Of a stretch of DNA of 64,000 nucleotides, positions 34,192 to 42,354 are shown one piece after another. The position numbers and the translations under genes were made by a program. The notes under the pieces were generated by a model. It had not been told where the DNA came from. It ran no database searches and worked only from the letters and a program-made list of their open reading frames with translations. Every line of letters begins with the position of its first letter. Position 1 is the stretch's first letter. This stretch comes from Nannocystis punicea (GTDB lineage Bacteria > Myxococcota_A > Polyangia > Nannocystales > Nannocystaceae): NCBI RefSeq assembly GCF_026965555.1, contig NZ_CP114040.1, positions 12,106,001 through 12,170,000 of the forward strand. The letters run 5' to 3'.

Positions 34192-34202
34192 GCAGGTCCT
34201 GC

Positions 34203-34240
34203 GAGTTCTACGCTGCGCGTCACGGCGCAGCGTAGAACTC
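34203..34240. terminator. 16-bp perfect stem-loop shared by convergent genes
   Basis: Arms GAGTTCTACGCTGCGC (34203-34218) and GCGCAGCGTAGAACTC (34225-34240), loop GTCACG. It begins 11 bases past the RRM stop. The right arm lies within the last codons (EEFYAA) of the minus-strand gene ending at 34220. Strong bidirectional terminator candidate. Confidence 0.8.
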
Positions 34241-34804
34241 TTCGCCGAGCGGGTCGCCGGCGACTCGCTCGAGGTCTCCTTCGGCGGCCGGCCGTCGCAG
34301 CGCACCGGTGAGGATGAGCAATTCCCAGCGGGCGCGCATGTGGGCCGGGTCCGCCAGCGCAGCGGCGATCAGGGGCGCGTAGCCGCCGCTGCCCCAGCCG
34401 CACCCGTCGGCGAATTGAAGCGGCCAGCAATTGCGATAGAACAGCCACAGGACCTTGCGCAGGGCGCCCGCTGCAAGACCATCGAGCCCGGCGTCCCGTG
34501 CCGCCGCCTCGGCGAGGATCCACGGCCCGCTCTCGTACGTCCAGTTGCGATTGCCGCGCGCGAGCTGATATTCCAGCAACGCGCACGTGCGACGATGGAC
34601 CCCCTCGACCGCGAGCCTGCCGCGAAGATCTCCCATCGGCTCGGGCAGAGGGATCCACGTGCCCTCGCCGACGACGAGCGGCGGCTTGCTGGGGCGATGC
34701 CAGGAGATCGTGACGGCCCTGGTCAAGAGATCGAGCTCTGCGCCGAAGACCTCGACGCGCGCACGACGAATGCGCGGATCGACGCGCGACGCTCTGCTCG
34801 GCAT
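34220..34804 (-). CDS. Conserved hypothetical protein
   Basis: A 194-residue soluble protein; family not recognised. The N-terminal part is beta-rich (VEVFGAELDLLTRAVTISWHRPSKPPLVVGEGTWIPLPEP). The second half is helical and aromatic (LWLFYRNCWPLQFADGCGWGSGGYAPLIAAALADPAHMRARWELLILTGAL). Its last codons are embedded in the terminator hairpin shared with the RRM gene. The ATG at 34804 lies just after an A-rich stretch; no strong Shine-Dalgarno is visible. Confidence 0.6.
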   Translation of the reverse strand: MPSRASRVDPRIRRARVEVFGAELDLLTRAVTISWHRPSKPPLVVGEGTWIPLPEPMGDLRGRLAVEGVHRRTCALLEYQLARGNRNWTYESGPWILAEAAARDAGLDGLAAGALRKVLWLFYRNCWPLQFADGCGWGSGGYAPLIAAALADPAHMRARWELLILTGALRRPAAEGDLERVAGDPLGEEFYAAP

Positions 34805-34924
34805 GTTTTTTCATCATCGCACGCTTCGCCGTATTTGAGAAGCGAAACGAAACCCTGAAGAAAGGGGTGTCCCGGCCCCCCACGTCAGACCGGCACTCGA
34901 GCCGTCGCCGCCCAGCGTGTGCCT

Positions 34925-36100
34925 CTATGCGTCCTCGCGCCGCGTGAGCGTCGGCCCGGCGCCGGCGACGACGTCGATCGCCGGGTCGAGGCCGAACAGG
35001 TTGGCGTGGTGGATCCACCACACCCAGCACAGCATGCCGAACGGCAGATAGCCGAAGTACCCGAGCAGCGGCATCTCGTACACGTGCAGCACGCTGACGT
35101 ACGGCACGTCGTACTTCCAGAAGTTGGGGTTCTGCGGCGTCGAGTAAAAATTCCACATCTCGCCGACCAGGTAGTTGAGCGCGGTGGCCAGGCCGATCAG
35201 GATCACCGGCGCCCAGTTGCCGCGGCGGATCGCCGAGAACGGGGTCCACGCGCCCGCCAGCGACACCGCCGCGGTCAATACCAGGAGCGGGCTCAGCCAC
35301 AGCAGCGGGAACAGCGGCGCCGGCCACAGCACCAGCGCCGCCAGCGACGCCACGCCGAGCCACAGCAGCCGCCGCACCGCCGCGCGCGACAGCTCGATCT
35401 GCGGCCCGCGCTCGAAGCGGGCCCGCAGCGGCGCGATCGTCGTCAGCAATTGATAGACCACGAAGATCGACGGCAGCACCGTGGTGAACGCCAGGCCGAA
35501 CCACACCAGGTAGCCGCACTGCGAGAAGATCGCGTCGTTGGGGTAGTACCAGTTCGAGCGCGTGAAGTAATTGAGGTACTCGAAGAAGTACCAGCACACG
35601 CACGAGGTCGCCGCGATCGCCAGCGTCGCCCACGGCCGCCGCGACACCAGCGAGACCCCGCCGGTGCGGCTGTAGACCACCCCGTCGAGCGCGAGGATGA
35701 AGCCCCACCACAGCGGCACGAAGCTGAACGGCACCAGCGGCGCGAACGCCTCCGGCAGCTCGCCCCACATCAGCGCCCACGAGGCCATCGCCAGCAGCAC
35801 CCCCGGCACGCACCACGGCGGGAACCGGCCCGCCCGCGCGCGCGCCTCGGGAGCCGCCTCGACCGGCGCGAAGCCGAACCGCTGCGGCGCGCGCAGGAAC
35901 TCGAGGATGCCGAGCGCCAGCGCCACGCCGAGGCCGAACACCAGCCAGCTGAAGCCCGGCACGTCGGGGCTCTTCGGCGGCGGGAACGTGCCCCACGTGT
36001 CGGGCATGTCGCCGTGGACCAGCAGGCGGGTGGCGAGCGGCGTCGCCACCAGGGCGAGCAGACCGAGGACGAGCGGCAGCTTGCGGACCTTCGCGGACAT
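34925..36100 (-). CDS. Polytopic membrane protein of unknown function
   Basis: A 391-residue integral inner-membrane protein with about nine or ten hydrophobic helices, for example LPLVLGLLALVATPLA, FSWLVFGLGVALALGIL, CVPGVLLAMASWALM, FVPLWWGFILALDGVVY and LWWIHHANLFGLD near the end. It is rich in Trp and Tyr at presumed interfaces (WYFFEYLNYFTRSNWYYPNDAIF; MWNFYSTPQNPNFWKYDVPY). I do not recognise the family. The Met at 36100 (MSAKVRKLPLVL) is the natural start; the sequence upstream in frame is Arg/Gly shadow. It is transcribed away from the polyphosphate operon's terminator and looks monocistronic. Confidence 0.7.
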   Translation of the reverse strand: MSAKVRKLPLVLGLLALVATPLATRLLVHGDMPDTWGTFPPPKSPDVPGFSWLVFGLGVALALGILEFLRAPQRFGFAPVEAAPEARARAGRFPPWCVPGVLLAMASWALMWGELPEAFAPLVPFSFVPLWWGFILALDGVVYSRTGGVSLVSRRPWATLAIAATSCVCWYFFEYLNYFTRSNWYYPNDAIFSQCGYLVWFGLAFTTVLPSIFVVYQLLTTIAPLRARFERGPQIELSRAAVRRLLWLGVASLAALVLWPAPLFPLLWLSPLLVLTAAVSLAGAWTPFSAIRRGNWAPVILIGLATALNYLVGEMWNFYSTPQNPNFWKYDVPYVSVLHVYEMPLLGYFGYLPFGMLCWVWWIHHANLFGLDPAIDVVAGAGPTLTRREDA

Positions 36101-36214
36101 CGTCGGCCGCGACGTATACCACGGGCGCCGGCGGCCGTCGCCCGCGCCGGCGCGGCGGACGGGCGAGCGACCGCGCCCGCGGGCGGAGCCGAGCGGCCCT
36201 CTATCCATGGCCGA

Positions 36215-36242
36215 AAGGACATGCTCATTCGAACATGTCCTT
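36215..36242. terminator. GGACATG-family hairpin at the end of the VTC/DUF4956 operon
   Basis: Arms AAGGACATG (36215-36223) and CATGTCCTT (36234-36242), loop CTCATTCGAA. It lies 23 bases past the stop of the lamin-tail lipoprotein gene (minus strand) and is nearly the same sequence as the first hairpin at 12695. Confidence 0.7.
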
Positions 36243-36264
36243 CACGACTACCGCTCCGCGCGGC

Positions 36265-37632
36265 TCACTTCGAGTTGGCGGCGCCGAGGGTCGGCTTGCA
36301 GCCGGGCGACCAGCTGCCCTCGGGCCCGTCGGCGATCCGGCAGAACGACAGGGTGGCCTGCTCGAAGCCGTAGGTCACCTGCGAGACGGGCGTGAGGTCG
36401 GGCTTCAGCAGGGTCACGGTGTCGCCGTCCGAGCTGAGGCCGAACTCGTGCAGCCCGGGATTCTTGCCCTTCTTGACCACCATGAACTGCCCGGGCGCGA
36501 GCTTGGTGCCGGCGGCGAACACCAGCTTCTCGACGTCCGCGACCAGGTCGTAGCTGCCGTCGAGCGCCTTGTCGGTGAGGATCCACCCGCTCATGTCGAC
36601 GGGGACGGCGCCGGCGTTGAACAGCTCGATGTCGTCATTGGTCGACTCGAGCTCGTTGATCGTCGCCATCACGTCGGACATGCACATCGACGTGTCGAGC
36701 AAGCACTGCGGGGTGCAGGTCATCGCCCCGGCGGTGAACCCCCGGTCGGCGCACTTGGCCGCGCCGACGTCGAGGCCGTCGCAGGCCTCGCTGCCCTCGC
36801 GCACGCCGTTGCCGCAGATCGTCAGCGCCTCGGTGTTGGCCGCGCCGAGGGTCTGCTCGCAGTGGCCCCACGAACCGATCCCATCGGGCAGGCGGCACCA
36901 CGACACCATCGCCGCCACGCCCTCGAACGTCAGGGCGTCGATCACCGCGTCGTCGCCGTCGACCAGAGTCAGGGTCTCCTCGGTGTTCGAGCTGAGGCCG
37001 AACGGCAGCTCGCCCTCGCCGGTCATCGGGTCGAGCTCGACCAGCACCAGCCGCTCACCGGGCATCAGCGTGGTCCCGGCCGGGAACACGTAGGTCTTGT
37101 CGTCCGGCAGCATCGGCTCGTCGGACAGCTGCCAGCCGGACAGGTCCGCCGGCGCGCCGCCGGCGTTGAGCAGCTCGATCGCGTCGCCCCTGCCGGCGTA
37201 CGGCCCCGACTCGGCGCCCTTCGACGTCAGCTCGTTGAGCGTGACCACCCACTCGATCGGCGAGCCCTCGCACTCGGACACGTCGAACGACAGGCAGTCC
37301 GACGCGCAGTTCAGCGGCCCGACGAAGCCCGGGTCGACGTCGGCGCACGACATCCCGCCGACCTCGGCGCCGTCGCACAGCTCGTCGCCCTCGACCACCC
37401 CGTCGCCGCACACCGACGCGGCCCCGGGCCCCTCCGACGTCACCTGCGGCTCGTCCCCTCCGGTCGTCGTGGTGCCGTCGTCCGGCTCGGTGCCCGCCTC
37501 GCTCGTGGCTTCCATCGGCGCGTCGTCGGTGGTGGCATTATTCATACCGCCGCCCTGATTGCAGCCGAGGGCCGCCGGTGCAAAGATGGAAAATAGTGAA
37601 AGAGACACTCCTACGATTCGACGCTCGAACAT
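36265..37632 (-). CDS. Lipoprotein with two lamin-tail domains and Cys-rich CGDG repeats
   Basis: A 455-residue exported lipoprotein; the signal peptide ends ALGC (Cys24) and a Thr/Gly/Asp linker follows. Two near-identical architectures succeed each other. Each is a myxobacterial Cys repeat (CGDGVVEGDELCDG...CADVD...CASDC; CGNGVREGSEACDG...CTPQC) followed by a lamin-tail domain (LNELTSKG...AIELLNAGGAPADLSGWQLSD...FPAGTTLMPGERLVL; INELESTNDDIELFNAGAVPVDMSGWILTD...FAAGTKLAPGQFMVV). Lamin-tail domains are Ig-like and often accompany CotH kinases or nucleases on bacterial surfaces. It starts 46 bases after the TolC-like gene and ends at a hairpin, so it is the last gene of the VTC operon. Confidence 0.88.
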   Translation of the reverse strand: MFERRIVGVSLSLFSIFAPAALGCNQGGGMNNATTDDAPMEATSEAGTEPDDGTTTTGGDEPQVTSEGPGAASVCGDGVVEGDELCDGAEVGGMSCADVDPGFVGPLNCASDCLSFDVSECEGSPIEWVVTLNELTSKGAESGPYAGRGDAIELLNAGGAPADLSGWQLSDEPMLPDDKTYVFPAGTTLMPGERLVLVELDPMTGEGELPFGLSSNTEETLTLVDGDDAVIDALTFEGVAAMVSWCRLPDGIGSWGHCEQTLGAANTEALTICGNGVREGSEACDGLDVGAAKCADRGFTAGAMTCTPQCLLDTSMCMSDVMATINELESTNDDIELFNAGAVPVDMSGWILTDKALDGSYDLVADVEKLVFAAGTKLAPGQFMVVKKGKNPGLHEFGLSSDGDTVTLLKPDLTPVSQVTYGFEQATLSFCRIADGPEGSWSPGCKPTLGAANSK

Positions 37633-37678
37633 GACACACTCTCGATGATGGCAATGGGGGCGTGAAAGACGAGCTCTC

Positions 37679-39013
37679 TCAGCGCGGCAGCGGCGCCCCG
37701 ACCGCGGCCTCGAGCTCGATGAGCGCGTCCCGGCGCTCGAAGCGGGCCGCCAGGTGCAGCCGACGCGCGGCGACCCGACGGGCCTCGATATCGAGGACCT
37801 CGACCACGTCGAGCGTCCCCGCCACCAGCGCCGCGTCCGCCTGACGCGCCGCAGCATCGACCTGCGGCAGCAGGTCGTGCTCGATCTCCTGGACCCGCGC
37901 GTCGGCCCGCTGGGCCCGCGCGATCGCCTCGCCGACCTCGCCGGCGATCGCCGCGACCTCGGCCCGCTCCTCGACCTGGCGCTGGCGGACCATCGCCTTC
38001 GCCGCCTTGATCTTGCCGCGGTTGAGGCTGAACAGCGGCACATCGACGGCGAAGCCGACGCCGAACGACGACGGCGTCGCCGGGCCCGGGCCGAAGAAAT
38101 AATTGACCTGAGCCCAGCTGATCCACGGCGCCGCCTCGACCTTCGCCAGAGTGATCGCCGAGCGCGCCTGACCGACCTTCGTCTGCACCGCGCGCTGCTC
38201 CGGGCGCGAGCGCAGCGCCTGCTCCGTCAGCGCCGCGTGGTCGAGCACCAGGTCGTCGATGTCGAGCTGGGCCCGGTCGACGCGCACGCTGAACGTCGGC
38301 CCCGGCCCGACCACGCGGGCCAATTCGGCCTCCGTGCGGGCCAGCTCGCCGCGCAGCTTGCGGGCCTCGTCGACCGCCTCGGCGCGGGCCACCTCGGCCA
38401 TCGCCAGCGCGACGTCCGTCGCCACCGCGCGCGCCACTCGGGCGCGGAGCTGCCGCTGTCGCTCCTCGCACAGCGACACCGCGCGCGAGACCTCCTCGAG
38501 GTCGGCGGTGAGCCAGGCCAGGCGGGCGAACAATCGATAGACTCTGGCCCGCAATTGCCGTCGCGCCGCCTCGGCCTCGCCCTGCGCGCCGGCGGCCGCG
38601 TGGCGGGCCCCGTCGACGCGGGCGCGCACGCTGCCGGGGCGGGGGATCGGCGCGCGCAGGCCCATGTTGAAGCCGAGCCGCCCGGGCGCAGAGTCGTCGA
38701 CGCCGACGTTCGACACGCGGACGCTCGGGTTCTGGATCTGCCGCGCCGCGCCGATCTCCGCCGTCGCCACCTCCGCGCGCGCCTCGACCACCGCGAGCTC
38801 GGGGTTGTTGGCCAGCGCCAGCGCGTAGGCCTGCTCGACCGTCAGCGCGTCGCCGGCCTCGAGCGCCGCCGCGGTCGCCTCCGGCACGGCCCCGCGCGGG
38901 TCGCCGGCCTGCATCTCGCGCCAGGTCGCGATCGCCCGCTCGGGCGAGACCGCCGGCGCGCTCGCGCAGCCGACCGCCCACATCGCCGCGATCGCCGTCC
39001 ACCCGCGATTCAT
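37679..39013 (-). CDS. TolC-family outer-membrane channel lipoprotein
   Basis: A 444-residue outer-membrane efflux protein with lipobox AVGCAS (Cys16). It shows the TolC-type duplicated alpha/beta layout: LTVEQAYALALANNPELAVVEARAEVA begins repeat one, LTEQALRSRPEQRAVQTKVGQARSAI begins repeat two, and long Ala/Arg/Glu-rich helices would form the periplasmic tunnel. Length is normal for the family. The start codon overlaps the stop of the HlyD-type gene by four bases (39010-39013), as expected for a dedicated adaptor-channel pair. What passes through is unknown. Because the operon begins with a VTC polymerase and DUF4956, a polyphosphate or similar polyanion, or an enzyme acting on it, is a candidate. 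Confidence 0.9.
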   Translation of the reverse strand: MNRGWTAIAAMWAVGCASAPAVSPERAIATWREMQAGDPRGAVPEATAAALEAGDALTVEQAYALALANNPELAVVEARAEVATAEIGAARQIQNPSVRVSNVGVDDSAPGRLGFNMGLRAPIPRPGSVRARVDGARHAAAGAQGEAEAARRQLRARVYRLFARLAWLTADLEEVSRAVSLCEERQRQLRARVARAVATDVALAMAEVARAEAVDEARKLRGELARTEAELARVVGPGPTFSVRVDRAQLDIDDLVLDHAALTEQALRSRPEQRAVQTKVGQARSAITLAKVEAAPWISWAQVNYFFGPGPATPSSFGVGFAVDVPLFSLNRGKIKAAKAMVRQRQVEERAEVAAIAGEVGEAIARAQRADARVQEIEHDLLPQVDAAARQADAALVAGTLDVVEVLDIEARRVAARRLHLAARFERRDALIELEAAVGAPLPR

Positions 39014-40215
39014 GGCACCTCCGGCGCGCCGGCGCGGATCGGCGGGTGCAGCGAATCGATCATCGGCGCCGCGAGCACCTGCTCGTTCGTCGGCGACGCC
39101 GGCGGGTCGCTCGTCCCCGCCGCGCACGGCGACGGGTAGCCGAGGAAGCTGACCGCGAACGCCTGCCCCGGCAGCAGCGGCGCGTGCTCGTCGAGGGCGA
39201 CCGCGACCTCGCGGCCCCACTCCGGAAGGTCGGGGTTCCGGCGGCAGCGCTCCGGCAATTCGGCGATCTGCGGCCCGAGCCGGGTCACGTGGGCGGTCAC
39301 CGAGCGACCGCCGGCGCTGCGCGATCGCAGCAGCACCGCCTCGCCGACGCGGACCTGCCCGGCCTGGCCCTCGCGCAGGCACACCAGCACCTCGTCGTCG
39401 TCGCTCGGCCCGCGGCTGACGATCGTCAGCACCGGCGCATTGGGGCCCGCGACCTGGCCGGCGCGCACGTGGATCGCCGCCACCTGGCCGTCGGCGGGCG
39501 CGCGCAGCACCGTCTGTTCGCGCCGCACTGCCAACAATCGCTCGCGACCGGCGACCACCGCCAATTCGGCGCGGACCGGCTGCAGCGCCAATTCCGTCGC
39601 GTCGGTCGGCAGCGCCGCCCGGCGATCGCGGGCCGCCGCCGCCTGGCGCACCAAATCGGGCACCAGAGTGTCGGCCGCCTCGACCTCCTTGCGCAGCGCC
39701 GCGCGCTTGACCCCGAGCGCGTCGAGGTCGCGGCGGTCGGCCATGCGCTCCTTGACCAGCCCGGCGAGCGTGTCGAACTGGGCGCTGATCGCCCGCAGCT
39801 CGGCGGCGCGCACCTCGCGATTGCTGCGAGCGGAGCGAACGGCCATCTCGGCCGCCGCGATCGACTCGTCGGCCTCGCGCGCCTTGTCGTCGATCTGCAT
39901 CGTCGTCTCGGAGCGGACCGCCCCGAGCGACGCCTCCAGCCGCGCGCGCTCGGCGGCCAGGATCGCCTGCTCGGCGTCGAGCTCGGCCGCGTCGAGCACC
40001 GCCACGACCTGGCCGGCGTGGACCTGCTGGCCCGGCGCCACCTCGATCGTCTGCACCCGGCCCGCCGCCGCCGGCCTCACCGTGGTCTCGACGCCGAGCG
40101 CGAACCCGACTGCGTTGCCCTCGGCGCGCACGTCGAGCCACAGCCAGCCGGCGCCGGCCATCGTCCCGACCCATACCACCCAGGGGAGAATGCGAGTCCT
40201 GATATACCCGGTCAT
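39010..40215 (-). CDS. HlyD-type periplasmic adaptor (membrane fusion protein)
   Basis: A 401-residue adaptor with one N-terminal membrane anchor (ILPWVVWVGTMAGAGWLWLDV, about residues 9-29). The biotinyl-lipoyl half-motifs are GRVQTIEVAPGQQVHAGQVVAVLD and ADGQVAAIHVRAGQVAGPNAPVLTIV, separated by a long coiled coil (about 85-235). A beta-barrel part follows (VLVCLREGQAGQVRVGEAVLLR). This is the arrangement of HlyD/EmrA adaptors that link an inner-membrane exporter to TolC. No ABC, MFS or RND pump is encoded in the operon. The inner-membrane partner would therefore have to be the DUF4956 protein 3 bases upstream or something elsewhere. Confidence 0.88.
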   Translation of the reverse strand: MTGYIRTRILPWVVWVGTMAGAGWLWLDVRAEGNAVGFALGVETTVRPAAAGRVQTIEVAPGQQVHAGQVVAVLDAAELDAEQAILAAERARLEASLGAVRSETTMQIDDKAREADESIAAAEMAVRSARSNREVRAAELRAISAQFDTLAGLVKERMADRRDLDALGVKRAALRKEVEAADTLVPDLVRQAAAARDRRAALPTDATELALQPVRAELAVVAGRERLLAVRREQTVLRAPADGQVAAIHVRAGQVAGPNAPVLTIVSRGPSDDDEVLVCLREGQAGQVRVGEAVLLRSRSAGGRSVTAHVTRLGPQIAELPERCRRNPDLPEWGREVAVALDEHAPLLPGQAFAVSFLGYPSPCAAGTSDPPASPTNEQVLAAPMIDSLHPPIRAGAPEVP

Positions 40216-40218
40216 GGC

Positions 40219-40902
40219 TCAGATCTCCACCGTCGGCTCTTGCAGCAGCAACGAAACGTCCTGGACCCCCGGCAGCGCCTCGAGCGCGCGCACCAGCGCC
40301 GCGCGGTGCCCCGGGTCGCCGAGCCGGACCTGATAGGCGTGCTCCATCGCCTCGCCCTGGGCCACCTCGCGCAGCGTCACCAGCGCGAGGAAGCGGCTGT
40401 GCTTGCGCAGCAGCGCCATCACCGGCGCCTCGTCGGCGCCGATCGGCAGCTGGAAGCGCAGGAGCCCGTCGAAGCGACGCTGGCTGCCGAACTCCGTCAG
40501 CGTCAGCAGCCACACCGCCAGGCAGAACAGCGCCGTGCCGCAGAAGGCCGCGGCGTGGGCCCCGAGCCCGGCGGCGATGCCGGTGCCGAGCCCCGCGAAC
40601 ACGAAGATCATGTCGCGAGGGTCGCGCAGCGCGGTGCGGAAGCGGACGATCGCCAGGCCGCCGGCGATGCCGAGGCCGGCCGCGATGCTGTTGCCGATCG
40701 CCAGCATCAACATACAGGCGATGATGCTGCCCATCACGATCGCGTGGACGAGCCCCTGCGAATAGGACATCCCGCGGAATGTCCACACATAGACCGCGCC
40801 GAGCACCTGCGTCAGGCCGAAGGCCAGCAGCAGCGCCAGGGCCGCGCTCTTGAGCGCGAACGGCTCGGCGTCGCCGGCCAGGAACACGTCGACCGGGTTC
40901 AT
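40219..40902 (-). CDS. DUF4956 membrane protein
   Basis: A 227-residue inner-membrane protein of the DUF4956 family. Four or so N-terminal transmembrane helices (LALLLAFGLTQVLGAVYVW, LVHAIVMGSIIACMLMLAIG, MIFVFAGLGTGIAAGLGAHA, AAFCGTALFCLAVWLLTL) are joined by the conserved block GNSIAAGLGIAGGLAIVRFRTALRDPRDMIF, typical of the family. A soluble C-terminal domain of about 80 residues looks ferredoxin-like (LALVTLREVAQGEAMEHAYQVRL). DUF4956 genes are regularly found beside VTC-domain genes. It overlaps the VTC gene by four bases (40899-40902) and stands 3 bases before the HlyD gene, indicating tight coupling. Function is unproven; it may anchor the polymerase or conduct the polymer. Confidence 0.93.
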   Translation of the reverse strand: MNPVDVFLAGDAEPFALKSAALALLLAFGLTQVLGAVYVWTFRGMSYSQGLVHAIVMGSIIACMLMLAIGNSIAAGLGIAGGLAIVRFRTALRDPRDMIFVFAGLGTGIAAGLGAHAAAFCGTALFCLAVWLLTLTEFGSQRRFDGLLRFQLPIGADEAPVMALLRKHSRFLALVTLREVAQGEAMEHAYQVRLGDPGHRAALVRALEALPGVQDVSLLLQEPTVEI

Positions 40903-41693
40903 CGCCAACCTCCCGCGAACCGGTAGGTCCGCGCGTCCATCGCCCCGTAGAAGGCCTTGATCGAGTTGCCGTACTTCGAGAACGAGCGCCGGGTCAGGTC
41001 GAGCCGCTCGACGATGTTGTGCAGCCAGAGCGGGACCTGAGTCGTGAACTTGAGCTCGAGCACGGTCAGCGACTCCGGCGACTTCTGCATGACCCCGTCG
41101 TCGAGCGCCCGCCAGTTGCGGGACGGCGCGGTGAACGTCCACTTGTCCATCGCCTGCGCGCGGATCCGCGTATCCATCGTCACCCGCACGTAGTCGTCGA
41201 TGCGGCTGAAGTACGGCTCGCGGTCGTAGCGGACCAGCGTGAACGGCCGCAGGTGCAGCGTCCGCTGCAGCGCCAGGAAGCGCTCGACGGCCGCGCGGTC
41301 CTTGCCGGCGACCTCGGCGGGGATCGGCGCGGCCGGGTCGGACAGCAGCTCCGACCAGCACGCGCGCGAGACCCGGCCGCGGGTCTTGGTGATGACGTCG
41401 TTGATGCGCCGCTTGACCTCCAGGAACACCGGGCTGCCCGGCGCCTCGGCGTAGCCGCGCACGCGCATCTTGATCCGGTCGACCTGCTCGTGCTCGTTGG
41501 CCCAGTAGAGGCCCAGGAGCGGCGAGTCGAGGTACAGGCTCTCGATCGTGTAGCGCCCGCCCGGGCTGCGAGCGGCGTACGGGTCGATCTCACAGAACGG
41601 CCGGATCGCCGCGCGCAGACGCGCCGCGGTGGTGTCGTCTATCAAGTATTTGTACTCACGCCTCTCGATCACGTTCGCAGTTACCACGGACAT
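40899..41693 (-). CDS. VTC-domain polyphosphate polymerase
   Basis: A 264-residue tunnel-fold (triphosphate-tunnel-like) polymerase domain related to yeast Vtc4, which makes polyphosphate from ATP. The basic tunnel residues are recognisable: RREYKYLID at residues 11-19, ESLYLDSP, KMRVRGYAE, the paired FLEVKRRIN and TKTRGRVS, VRYDREPYFS, and the C-terminal TVLELKFTTQ...LTRRSFSKYGNSIKA, containing the metal-binding Glu and the Lys/Arg pair. No SPX or membrane domain is attached; in Vtc4 those are on the same chain, whereas here the following DUF4956 gene, overlapping by four bases, likely supplies the membrane part. It is the first gene of a five-gene operon. Polymerase activity is inferred from family. 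Confidence 0.92.
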   Translation of the reverse strand: MSVVTANVIERREYKYLIDDTTAARLRAAIRPFCEIDPYAARSPGGRYTIESLYLDSPLLGLYWANEHEQVDRIKMRVRGYAEAPGSPVFLEVKRRINDVITKTRGRVSRACWSELLSDPAAPIPAEVAGKDRAAVERFLALQRTLHLRPFTLVRYDREPYFSRIDDYVRVTMDTRIRAQAMDKWTFTAPSRNWRALDDGVMQKSPESLTVLELKFTTQVPLWLHNIVERLDLTRRSFSKYGNSIKAFYGAMDARTYRFAGGWR

Positions 41694-42354
41694 GACACAT
41701 CGCCCTCCGTCGTCGCCGCGCCCCCACGGCGCGCTGGTTGTGATGAATCGCCGTAGCGATCGTTCGGGCCCCCGACGCCCGCCAATTCACATCCGTCCAT
41801 CCTAGGACCGCTCGCGCCCCGAGACCGTGAGCTCGAGCATTGTCGGGCCCGGACAGGCCGCACACGGGGCCGGCGCCCCCCTCGAAGGCATCGTCCGAAG
41901 CCGCATTCTTCGCCCGCGCAGCGCCCGCCCCGTCTTCGCCTCGCAGGACCGTACGCGAACGTGGCGAGCGTCGCATTCGCGGCGCATCCCCGCGCCTCGG
42001 CCCCGGCGATCACTCCATCGTCGAAATCGCCGCGGAGCTCCGCTATATCGGTCGCCTCGCCGGCTTTCACCGCCGCACTCCAGTGACGCGCGCCACCGCC
42101 ATCGGGCGCCCCCTGCGTGACGCACTCGACATACACGCGACGCAACCGTGGCGCGCTGTGGTCGACCGGTCTACGCTTCGATCAGCTCCGCGCCCGGGGA
42201 ATCGTGGGTATGGATCTGCAGATCCGCGACGTGGCCGGCTTGAATCGACAGACTCGCCCTGCAGCTCGAACACGTATGCGTCGCTGCCGGACGACCCTCC
42301 TCGCTGTCATCACAATCACGGGTGTCCCGCTTCTGACACCGTCGGCGCCACCGC
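41694..42354. other. About 660-base region without a convincing gene
   Basis: Lies upstream of the VTC operon (minus) and downstream of the GyrB-like gene's stop. It should contain the VTC operon promoter on the minus strand. No domain-bearing frame and no strong inverted repeat was found. Confidence 0.4.

Noticed and set aside
39046..40926. Plus-strand open frame of over 600 codons opposite HlyD and DUF4956
   Set aside because: Repetitive Arg/Gln/His translation with no domain; shadow frame.
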